A stretch of DNA of 64,000 bases from NCBI GenBank assembly GCA_907163375.1, contig CAJQUW010007875.1, positions 62,001-126,000 of the forward strand, given 5' to 3'. The position numbers and the translations under genes are program-made. The notes under the pieces are model-generated. The model saw nothing but the letters and a program-made list of their open reading frames with translations, searched no databases and was not told where the DNA came from. Source of the DNA: Prostheceraeus crozeri. Lineage: Eukaryota; Platyhelminthes; Polycladida; Euryleptidae. Positions 25,020-37,000 of this stretch are shown here, piece after piece. Position 1 is the stretch's first letter, and every line of letters begins with the position of its first letter.

Positions 25020-28000
25020 CTGAAATATAAATTATAAATTTATTAAAGCTGTTCGTTGTAGTGTACAAATGTATTTTGTTAAACTATTACAAGTGTTCGT
25101 TAGATTTCAAATTTTTCAGGTTGGTTTCTTTTTTTTGAACTGCTAATTTTATGGAAGTTACTATGCACATGTCATTTACTGTACACGCATGCGTCAACGG
25201 TCATGGAAAAAAACGGATCACCTGCACGTATATCATGTCGGAATTCAATGTCTCATTCCTTCCAAGCGTGTCGCACATCAACGGACCATACGTCATCTTT
25301 CAGGTATATTGCATCAGTTGTCGTGTTAGGTGGACACAGTGGACAACAAAGACGGAACTTACAAAGACTGCAAACTCGACAAATATTTGGAAACTTAAGA
25401 TATCTATGATGAGTACAAAATATCTATGGTAACTCCTATCTCATCTCTCTATGTATAAATATGGTCCGATATCTTCATTGAGTACAAAATGAGCTGCTTC
25501 CAATCACTTAACATTAAGAGATAAGGAAGTTTTCTGTCTTTTATAAATACATAGTCTTTGGTGGACAGTGATCAAAATGTAAAAGTCACTTTACAAATCG
25601 CAACAGCGAATACGGCAATGAATCAGGCACGAGAAGGACGAGCATTTTCTAAGCCTTCTTTTGACATACAGTACATATTTCTCGTCGAAATCGGTGGACT
25701 GGGGAAGCAATAGTGATATATTTAATTTATCACAAAATTGTGATGTTTAACATTTCCATTCCTCTGCTTCTTATTATAACTTGATTATATTGCAAGTTAC
25801 TTTAAGGCTGATAAGTGATAACGTATGCACTCGAAAGATGTATGGTGTGTTGATGGACACGATTGGAAGGCATGAAACTCGATTGAATTTCGGTATAATA
25901 TGCGTGTCGATTCTTCGCTTTTTCTTTTAATTTGAAATAATTCGAAAAATATTTTTGTCAGGATTGAATAGACATGAACCTGTCGCTTGGTTATCTACAA
26001 CCTAAAATTAATATGCAATATTGCATTCTCAGCTAAGAATGAAAATCTAGCTCTAATTCACAAAAATTTACAGATATAAATGCGTATAAATATTGTGAAA
26101 AATCAGCTATGAATGCATTCATACGGCGCACTTAATACAAACCATATATCCCAGATATAGATAACTGGCCAAGTGGACCTAAATGAATGACCGGAATTGG
26201 GCATTTACATGTTTCTTTACATTATACAGAACATCATGTACTACACTGGCATCATAGAGCATCACAAAACAACATGACCGTCAATGTGTTCCTGGTCAAA
26301 TGGTATTTTCCCAAATGGTCATGAAACTCAAAATTTGATGAAACTGCACCAGAGAAAACCTTAAAGCAAATTTAAATAGCAGGATAGTGATAGGCAACAC
26401 CTAAAACCTAGGCTTCTGTTAAAAAAATTTAAAGATTGCACTATTATATGCGGAATCTCAATAACTTCAGACAACTCGTAGAGATAGACCTATACTCGTA
26501 TAGGCCTGCTTTCAAACTATCAGAGATAACAGATTTTTCGATTAATACTTTAACAAAAAACATAGGCTTCAGACGGTTTTGAGAACGCTTCTGTTATTTA
26601 GATTGAATTTTCAAGCTTAGCCCCGAGCGGCTTTATCAAGATAGTCCGACAGCCAGAACGATTTTCTGCAAGGAACCTGGTCGAAAATGAGACTTACAGA
26701 ATGATGTACACCCTATGCTTTCTACGAATCTGCGCGTCTGACAAGTTCTGCCTGGTTTCTCTTCTTGTCAGGCACGATCAAAGAAAGATGATGATGTTAA
26801 ACATGTCAGTCTAATTGGACGCAAATTGAAGTTTTTGGTTAAAGTGAAATTTTCTATGTTTTCTGTGATTAAGCGAAAAGTGCGAAGCCCAGAATCATAA
26901 TTTTTGACATGTCGTTGAAGTTAGCACCAACTTCAACACCAACTTTTTGAATAGAGTTTGTACAGAATAGGAAACCACATGTTTAGGTACTACTGATGAC
27001 GCAGAGTTTGTACAGCCAAACATTTTTTCAAAATTCGAACTCCTTCACCTTCAAAATTCAAATTTAAATTCGAAAAATTGGTGCAAGTATTGGTGCTACC
27101 TGGTTAACGAGTTTGTACAGCATTCCGATGGAAAAATTTAGATACAAGAGCAAAAAACTGAGTTTGTACAGCAACTTCCAGCACTTTCCTTACACGAACA
27201 ACCGGAAAAAACCGCGAAAAAAACCGATTTTTTCAAAAAATGATTTCCAGAAAAGTTCTTGGTGCTACATGGAAAATGAGTTTGTACAGTGCTCTAACCG
27301 GTGGAAGAGTGTTCTACTAATCCAGTCTGAGTTTGAACACACACTTCTCCGACACTCCAGCACTCCTACTACCGGTAAATACCGGTTATTGTACAGTAAC
27401 TACAAGAATACTGCCCATTTATGAACAAATCAATTGGTGCTACATGGGAAATGAGTTTGTACAGTGCTCTAACCGGTGGAAGAGTGTTCTACTAATCCAG
27501 TCTGAGTTTGAACACACACTTCTCCGACACTCCAGCACTCCTACGACCGGTAAATACCGGTTATTGTACAGTAACTACAAGAATACTGCCCATTTATGAA
27601 CAAATCAATTGGTGCTACATGGAAAATGAGTTTGTACAGTGCTCTAACCGGTGGAAGAGTGTTCTACTAATCCAGTCTGAGTTTGAACACACAGTTCTCC
27701 GACACTCCAGCACTCCTACGACCGGTAAATACCGGTTATTGTACAGTAACTACAAGAATACTGCCCATTTATGAACAAATCAATTGGTGCTACATGGAAA
27801 ATGAGTTTGTACAGTGCTCTAACCGGTGGAAGAGTGTTCTACTAATCCAGTCTGAGTTTGAACACACACTTCTCCGACACTCCAGCACTCCTACGACCGG
27901 TAAATACCGGTTATTGTACAGTAACTACAAGAATACTGCCCATTTATGAACAAATCAATTGGTGCAACATGGAAAATAAGTTTGTACAGTGCTCTAACCG

Positions 28001-31000
28001 GTGGAAGAGTGTTCTACTAATCCAGTCTGAGTTTGAACACACACTTCTCCGACACTCCAGCACTCCTACGACCGGTAAATACCGGTTATTGTACAGTAAC
28101 TACAAGAATACTGCCCATTTATGAACAAATCAATTGGTGCTACATGGAAAATGAGTTTGTACAGTGCTCTAACCGGTGGAAGAGTGTTCTACTAATCCAG
28201 TCTGAGTTTGAACACACACTTCTCCGACACTCCAGCACTCCTACGACCGGTAAATACCGGTTATTGTACAGTAACTACAAGAATACTGCCCATTTATGAA
28301 CAAATCAATTGGTGCTACATGGAAAATGAGTTTGTACAGTGCTCTAACCGGTGGAAGAGTGTTCTACTAATCCAGTCTGAGTTTGAACACACACTTCTCC
28401 GACACTCCAGCACTCCTACGACCGGTAAATACCGGTTATTGTACAGTAACTACAAGAATACTGCCCATTTATGAACAAATCAATTGGTGCTACATGGAAA
28501 ATGAGTTTGTACAGTGCTCTAACCGGTGGAAGAGTGTTCTACTAATCCAGTCTGAGTTTGAACACACACTTCTCCGACACTCCAGCACTCCTACGACCGG
28601 TAAATACCGGTTATTGTACAGTAACTACAAGAATACTGCCCATTTATGAACAAATCAATTGGTGCTACATGAAAAATGAGTTTGTACAGTGCTCTAACCG
28701 GTGGAAGAGTGTTCTACTAATCCAGTCTGAGTTTGAACACACACTTCTCCGACACTCCAGCACTCCTACGACCGGTAAATACCGGTTATTGTACAGTAAC
28801 TACAAGAATACTGCCCATTTATGAACAAATCAATTGGTGCAACATGGAAAATAAGTTTGTACAGTGCTCTAACCGGTGGAAGAGTGTTCTACTAATCCAG
28901 TCTGAGTTTGAACACACACTTCTCCGACACTCCAGCACTCCTACGACCGGTAAATACCGGTTATTGTACAGTAACTACAAGAATACTGCCCATTTATGAA
29001 CAAATCAATTGGTGCTACATGGAAAATGAGTTTGTACAGTGCTCTAACCGGTGGAAGAGTGTTCTACTAATCCAGTCTGAGTTTGAACACACACTTCTCC
29101 GACACTCCAGCACTCCTACGACCGGTAAATACCGGTTATTGTACAGTAACTACAAGAATACTGCCCATTTATGAACAAATCAATTGGTGCTACATGGAAA
29201 ATGAGTTTGTACAGTGCTCTAACCGGTGGAAGAGTGTTCTACTAATCCAGTCTGAGTTTGAACACACACTTCTCCGACACTCCAGCACTCCTACGACCGG
29301 TAAATACCGGTTATTGTACAGTAACTACAAGAATACTGCCCATTTATGAACAAATCAATTGGTGCTACATGGAAAATGAGTTTGTACAGTGCTCTAACCG
29401 GTGGAAGAGTGTTCTACTAATCCAGTCTGAGTTTGAACACACACTTCTCGACACTCCAGCACTCCTACGACCGGTAACTACCGGTTATTGTACAGTAACT
29501 ACAAGAATACTGCCCATTTATGAACAAATCAATTGGTGCTACATGGAAAATGAGTTTGTACAGTGCTCTAACCGGTGGAAGAGTGTTCTACTAATCCAGT
29601 CTGAGTTTGAACACACACTTCTCCGACACTCCAGCACTACTACGACCGGTAAATACCGGTTATTGTACAGTAACTACATCAGCGATGCAGTGGTTTTGTT
29701 TCAAAATTCAGTTGTTGGTTAAATCGCTATCTTCCACCAGTGAAACGAGATGAAACAATATTTTGTTTCAAGAAATGTTATTGTCCATCAGAATATGAAC
29801 TCTGCTGAGAATGGTGCTCAAAACTTTGGAAAAAGCCCGAGTACGTCATAAAGGTCACGGGTGGAAAACTTGATGTAGGCGGTACTCCAAAAATTAATAG
29901 CTGCACCAAATTCAAATCCTGACATGGGAGAAGGACGACAGATGAATATCGAGTTCTCAAATTTTTACATACTCTATTACAGTAGGAAGCACAGCATAGG
30001 ATGAAAATGACTTGCGACATTTATGTAATGAAGACCGAATATCTTAGATACGATAATGATCGGACAGTTCGAAACGCATATAGAAAAACAACTACAAGGT
30101 ATAGAAAAGAGGAACATCGCTAAAAATGCCTGTACTAAGTTGTGTTAACCAATTGTAGTCAAAACAATTACAAATGCACTTAAAAATCACCGCAAAAAAC
30201 AACAATCTTGATAATAAGTGTTGCCTGTAATTCATCACTAATATCTGGAAAACAATCGAAGGCATAATAAATGTAACAACTGCATATACTTGTCCATAGT
30301 CTAGCTGATAGGACGAAACAATGGAAACCGTAGAGTACAAAGGGAAAATGTTTGTCTGAATATGTGAATTTAAGGTAGGCGTAAAATCCGGTAAATAATC
30401 AAAGGTATTGTTAAGAAGACCGATTGCAGACATAATGTCGTATATTTCATTAACACAGCATTACGTTAAAATCGAGACCATCACTCAGCACACAAAGGTC
30501 TGAACAGCAGTCCGCGATCATGTGCATAGCTGAAACACAGTGAATCTCAAGTGTCATGGAAATCTCATGTCACAGGTATAAAAGTAAGAATTGTACAGGC
30601 TTGCGTATAGCCTGTACGATGAACCTTAAATGACCAAAAATGTGACCAAGCGATAAAGATTTTAAAATACAAAAGGAAATGGTCGGGATAAGATCAATTA
30701 CAACAAATTTCATGAATGCTCATAACAAGCGGAATAAAGTAGTGGTCAAAATATTTCAATTTCGTGTTCACACTCAAAAAATGTTGAAGACTTATCGGTC
30801 AAACATGAGAGCAGGGGAGTCATAATCGTAGTTGTTGAACAGACGCTCTCTGTAATCAGTCACGCATGTTCAGATACACTACATGCTCACTAAGTAGATA
30901 ATTTGAATAATTTCAAATGAAAGAATGTGATCACCAGATGTCTTAACGAGCGGTGTAGAAGGCAACCTACTGATTTTCAAGTTATGTCGTTATATCGTAC

Positions 31001-34000
31001 AACCCGAAGTATAGCTCCTTCAAATGAAATATGCGTTACATTGCAATAACCGCAATGTAGGTTATAAACCTTGTATATAGGTTCAATCCAACTGATAGAA
31101 ATAGGAACTTGATTTTCTGAACCTTAACTGAAGATGTTAATCACCGGATGCATCAAAAATTGTATCACAGTCAGGCAGGCTAGTTAGGCTCTCAGTTCAG
31201 TAGCCATAAAATGTTGACATATAAAACTTACGGGATATATTCATTGCTAATCTCATTTTTGTTGATTTGTTCATCGTCAAATATTTGAACAATTAGATCT
31301 TCTCATGTGCTAATACTAATTAAATGATGCTGTATAAATGAGCGTAAACCTAGCAAACTCACATATTACTTCATTTTCCTATGTGAAAGTTTGTAATTCT
31401 ATGTGCCATTTAAACATAAACAGCCGCGAATAGATTAAGAAATACAAATACACGCAATTCGCTGCAAAAGATGGAATTTCGACCTTCAGTCATCCGCCAA
31501 ATTTTTAAATCAACATGTGATAGTTAAGTGACCTTGATCGTTGATTGTAGATGAAAATATTGAACATGCAGTGTATAAAAATATTGCAGGATTATAATTA
31601 CGATAGGCTGGCTTAGGGAAATGCAACATTAGGTAAATGCGACTAGGTTGTAGCCAAAACGAATATCTCATAGCCAAGAAACCGTTCAGTTTGCATCCAT
31701 ATGTGCCTGCATCGATAGCCAATCTCTAAGGCATTTTATTTCGCAAAAGTATTGCATACCACCCTGGCACTTGGTGAACGATTTGGCAGTTTTTGAAAAT
31801 TGGGCCTTATTTGCTTTACTCTGCAACAAATTTTGTTTGCTGTCAAGAGAAGCAAGCTGGAATTAAATATGGGCGACCTTTTACATCACAGTAAGATGTC
31901 AAGTTCATCCACACGAAATAGCGGATTCAATCGAATACCTCTTCATTATTTACGTAGCCCGATCGATTTTGGTAGTGAAAAGCAGGTCCGGGGTAAATGC
32001 GACAAGGCCCATCGAGATAGGTGCGACAACGTGCAAAATTTTGATTTTTGTCGCTTAAGTTTTTGATACACTCCTGCATGTGTCAATAAAATCGTCACCA
32101 ACATATTTTGAAATCATAGATGTCTCAAACGACAATAGGGTGCAATGCTCAAGATCCAAGCTTGTTTCGAGTTCATGGATTTCGATCGATTAATAACAGC
32201 TAGATGCCATTTCAAGCCAATCAAACGAAAGGATCTACGTCCAGAAAGAACGAGAAACCTTTACGATATTTAGGCCTAATTCTGATATTCTTTTCTCTAA
32301 TGCGCTCGTATATTTCTAAAATAGGCTAATTCTGTTTTTGAACGTATATCAGTTGTAGCATTTCATGCATGTATCCTATTTAAAAATAGACCTATTCAGC
32401 TTCAAAATACGCTTACATACTATAAACACTGCCCATTTTTATCTCACATAAACATAAATCTACACTAGGTGACATGCCACGCGTGATTCAGGCGTAATTA
32501 CGGAACACCCCAAACATCCGTGGTTAAGGACATTCTATTCTTCTACCCGCGTATATATGCGCTGCTTTAAGAGTCAGAAATCACTTGATCTGATGCTGTT
32601 AAAACATGGGAGATGTTTAAGAATACGCGCGGGCGAGCGTTTATAGTTTGCGCGTCGTCCACGGTTGTCTGCGCTGCCGCTTGAACCACTAAGATGAACC
32701 GCTAAGCATGTTCTGTCTTCCCTGAGCATAAAATTGAAGTCCTATCACATTGTTTAGCCTCTGATACAGGCAGACACATGAGACGCAAAGTCTATATAAC
32801 AGGACTGCCAACTATACTTACATATATAACTTATATTGCAGCAATATCCCGCATAGCCACGAATGTTTGGGGTCATGTGTAATTACGCGTGATTGAGCGT
32901 GGCATGTCACCTAGTGTATCGAAATAATGAGCTACATCAATTCTGCAATCACAAATAAACCAAGATCCACTTCTATATGTGAAAATGTCTATTCTAGGTA
33001 GCGATTAGGTAGCACTTAGGATTTTCTTGTAAAGATCAGTTGCTCTATTACCAAGATAGGAGCGAAACACATCACCGTCATTTCATAATACATTCCCAAC
33101 ACATCATCGGAGTTTAATTCGCAACACTATATCAAAACGTACTCAGATGCAAAAACACCCAGACCATGTCGTATTTACCCCAATCATGAGGAAAAAGAGA
33201 CTTTGAAGTCACTTACTTTGACATCCAACATAGAGAAACTTATAATTCCATGTTCATAAATGGGCAGTATTCTTGTAGTTACTGTACAATAACCGGTATT
33301 TACCGGTCGTAGGAGTGCTGGAGTGTCGGAGAAGTGTGTGTTCAAACTCAGACTGGATTAGTAGAACACTCTTCCACCGGTTAGAGCACTGTACAAACTC
33401 ATTTTCCATGTAGCACCAATTGATTTGTTCATAAATGGGCAGTATTCTTGTAGTTACTGTACAATAACCGGTATTTACCGGTCGTAGGAGTGCTGGAGTG
33501 TCGGAGAAGTGTGTGTTCAAACTCAGACTGGATTAGTAGAACACTCTTCCACCGGTTAGAGCACTGTACAAACTCATTTTCCATGTAGCACCAATTGATT
33601 TGTTCATAAATGGGCAGTATTCTTGTAGTTACTGTACAATAACCGGTATTTACCGGTCGTAGGAGTGCTGGAGTGTCGGAGAAGTGTGTGTTCAAACTCA
33701 GACTGGATTAGTAGAACACTCTTCCACCGGTTAGAGCACTGTACAAACTCATTTTCCATGTAGCACCAATTGATTTGTTCATAAATGGGCAGTATTCTTG
33801 TAGTTACTGTACAATAACCGGTATTTACCGGTAGTAGGAGTGCTGGAGTGTCGGAGAAGTGTGTGTTCAAACTCAGACTGGATTAGTAGAACACTCTTCC
33901 ACCGGTTAGAGCACTGTACAAACTCATTTTCCATGTAGCACCAATTGATTTGTTCATAAATGGGCAGTATTCTTGTAGTTACTGTACAATAACCGGTATT

Positions 34001-37000
34001 TACCGGTCGTAGGAGTGCTGGAGTGTCGGAGAAGTGTGTGTTCAAACTCAGACTGGATTAGTAGAACACTCTTCCACCGGTTAGAGCACTGTACAAACTC
34101 ATTTTCCATGTAGCACCAATTGATTTGTTCATAAATGGGCAGTATTCTTGTAGTTACTGTACAATAACCGGTATTTACCGGTCGTAGGAGTGCTGGAGTG
34201 TCGGAGAAGTGTGTGTTCAAACTCAGACTGGATTAGTAGAACACTCTTCCACCGGTTAGAGCACTGTACAAACTCATTTTCCATGTAGCACCAATTGATT
34301 TGTTCATAAATGGGCAGTATTCTTGTAGTTACTGTACAATAACCGGTATTTACCGGTCGTAGGAGTGCTGGAGTGTCGGAGAAGTGTGTGTTCAAACTCA
34401 GACTGGATTAGTAGAACACTCTTCCACCGGTTAGAGCACTGTACAAACTCATTTTCCATGTAGCACCAATTGATTTGTTCATAAATGGGCAGTATTCTTG
34501 TAGTTACTGTACAATAACCGGTATTTACCGGTCGTAGGAGTGCTGGAGTGTCGAAGAAGTGTGTGTTCAAACTCAGACTGGATTAGTAGAACACTCTTCC
34601 ACCGGTTAGAGCACTGTACAAACTCATTTTCCATGTAGCACCAATTGATTTGTTCATAAATGGGCAGTATTCTTGTAGTTACTGTACAATAACCGGTATT
34701 TACCGGTCGTAGGAGTGCTGGAGTGTCGGAGAAGTGTGTGTTCAAACTCAGACTGGATTAGTAGAACACTCTTCCACCGGTTAGAGCACTGTACAAACTT
34801 ATTTTCCATGTAGCACCAATTGATTTGTTCATAAATGGGCAGTATTCTTGTAGTTACTGTACAATAACCGGTATTTACCGGTCGTAGGAGTGCTGGAGTG
34901 TCGGAGAAGTGTGTGTTCAAACTCAGACTGGATTAGTAGAACACTCTTCCACCGGTTAGAGCACTGTACAAACTCATTTTCCATGTAGCACCAATTGATT
35001 TGTTCATAAATGGGCAGTATTCTTGTAGTTACTGTACAATAACCGGTATTTACCGGTCGTAGGAGTGCTGGAGTGTCGGAGAAGTGTGTGTTCAAACTCA
35101 GACTGGATTAGTAGAACACTCTTCCATCGGTTAGAGCACTGTACAAACTCATTTTCCATGTAGCACCAATTGATTTGTTCATAAATGGGCAGAATTCTTG
35201 TAGTTACTGTACAAAAGCCGGTATTCACCGGTCGTAGGAGTGCTGGTGTGTCAGAGAAGTGTGTGTTCAAACTCCGACTCGATTAGTAGAACACTCTTCC
35301 ATCGGTTAGAGCACTGTACAAACTGATTTTCCATGTAGCACCAATTGATTTGTTCATAAATGTGCAGTATTCGTGTAGTTACTGTACAATAGCCGGTATT
35401 TTCCGGTCGTAGGAGTGCTGGAGTGTCGGAGAAGTGTGTGTTCAAACTCAGACTCGATTAGTAGAGCACTCTTCCATGGGTCAGAGCACTGTACAAACTG
35501 ATTTTCCATGTAGCACCAATTGATTTGTTCATAAATGGTCAGTATTCTTGTGGTAACTGTACAATAACCGGTATTTGCCGGTGGTAGGAGTGCTGGAGTG
35601 TTGGAGAAGTGTGTGTTCAAACTCAGACTCGATTAGTAGAACACTCTTCCATCGGTTAGAGCACTGTACAAACTTATTTTCCATGTAGCACCAATTGATT
35701 TGTTCATAAATGGGCAGTATTCTTGTAGTTACTGTACAATAACCGGTATTTACCGGTCGTAGGAGTGCTGGAGTGTCGGAGAAGTGTGTGTTCAAACTCA
35801 GACTGGATTAGTAGAACACTCTTCCATCGGTTAGAGCACTGTACAAACTCATTTTCCATGTAGCACCAATTGATTTGTTCATAAATGGGCAGTATTCTTG
35901 TAGTTACTGTACAATAACCGGTATTTACCGGTCGTAGGAGTGCTGGAGTGTCGAAGAAGTGTGTGTTCAAACTCAGACTGGATTAGTAGAACACTCTTCC
36001 ACCGGTTAGAGCACTGTACAAACTCATTTTCCATGTAGCACCAATTGATTTGTTCATAAATGGGCAGTATTCTTGTAGTTACTGTACAATAACCGGTATT
36101 TACCGGTCGTAGGAGTGCTGGAGTGTCGGAGAAGTGTGTGTTCAAACTCAGACTGGATTAGTAGAACACTCTTCCACCGGTTAGAGCACTGTACAAACTC
36201 ATTTTCCATGTAGCACCAAGAACTTTTCTGGAAATCATTTTTTGAAAAAATCGGTTTTTTTCGCGGTTTTTTCCGGTTGTTCGTGTAAGGAAAGTGCTGG
36301 AAGTTGCTGTACAAACTCAGTTTTTTGCTCTTGTATCTAAATTTTTCCATCGGAATGCTGTACAAACTCGTTAACCAGGTAGCACCAATACTTGCACCAA
36401 TTTTTCGAATTTAAATTTGAATTTTGAAGGTGAAGGAGTTCGAATTTTGAAAAAATGTTTGGCTGTACAAACTCTGCGTCATCAGTAGTGCCTAAACATG
36501 TGGTTTCCTATTCTGTACAAACTCTATTCAAAAAGTTGGTGTTGAAGTTGGTGCTAACTTCAACGACATATTTTTGACATGGATTGTCGATCGTCTGGTA
36601 ATTTCCAAACATCTTTATGTACCCCAGTCTATGAAGCTGAGCACATAGAGATTTGCAAGCCTCCTAATGTCGGCAAACACAAACATTTTGAGCAATTTTA
36701 TCCACATTCTCACATACATCGCGATCAGAAACATGTCAATAACACATGCACATCATGGAAAATGACCTGAAGAAATTCCATGTCAAAAATTCTTACCAGT
36801 CATGCCTATTTCTCTAACAGAATCATTTCAAAATTACTGTGTATCGAAGAAAATATTGGAATTGGAATTCTCTCCAGCGTCAACGTCCCCGAGAGTAGGA
36901 AATATTTTCCGTTTATCCAATTAGAATGTTAAACTTAAATTCTTTGGATTGTATCAAAAATTTAATACAATTCAACTACGGCAGCTGGTAATGTTGTACA

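Larger units (their letters stand above)
26909..36569. mobile_element. Giant foldback DNA element with tandem-repeat inverted arms (9.66 kb)
   Basis: The termini are ATGTCGTTGAAGTTAGCACC and its complement. Flanks ATTTTTGAC at 26900-26908 and 36570-36578 form a perfect 9 bp target duplication, the length typical of Mutator-type elements. Arms run 26909-29678 and 33253-36569; each has a 350 bp unique leader and then a 175 bp tandem array. The 3.6 kb centre has no recognisable transposase, so this copy is presumably mobilised in trans. The class resembles foldback elements of flies and the TU elements reported in sea urchins, in architecture only. It is inserted in the last intron of the seven-helix gene. 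Confidence 0.9.
26644..36795. mobile_element. Long-TIR repeat R1, copy 1, split by the foldback element
   Basis: 26644-26908 and 36570-36795 together match 56370-57685: GTCCGACAGCCAGAACG at the left end, TAATGTCGGCAAACACAAAC and TTTGAGCAATTTTAT in the middle. The sequence is interrupted exactly at ATTTTTGAC. The right terminal repeat is mostly missing beyond 36795. No coding region is recognisable. Confidence 0.8.

Noticed and set aside
30092-30433. 113-codon hydrophobic frame in the foldback centre as a transposase or membrane gene
   Set aside because: No catalytic motif and no similarity to the seven-helix paralogues that I can see.
27261-36218. Regularly spaced repeats suggesting a CRISPR array
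   Set aside because: The whole 175 bp unit repeats, with no variable spacers, in a eukaryotic genome.
27113-36365. Some thirty overlapping 88-codon open frames in the arrays
   Set aside because: They arise from the 175 bp unit being open in one frame. 175 is not a multiple of three, so the frames do not join, and the same peptide on both arms reflects the inverted repeat, not genes.
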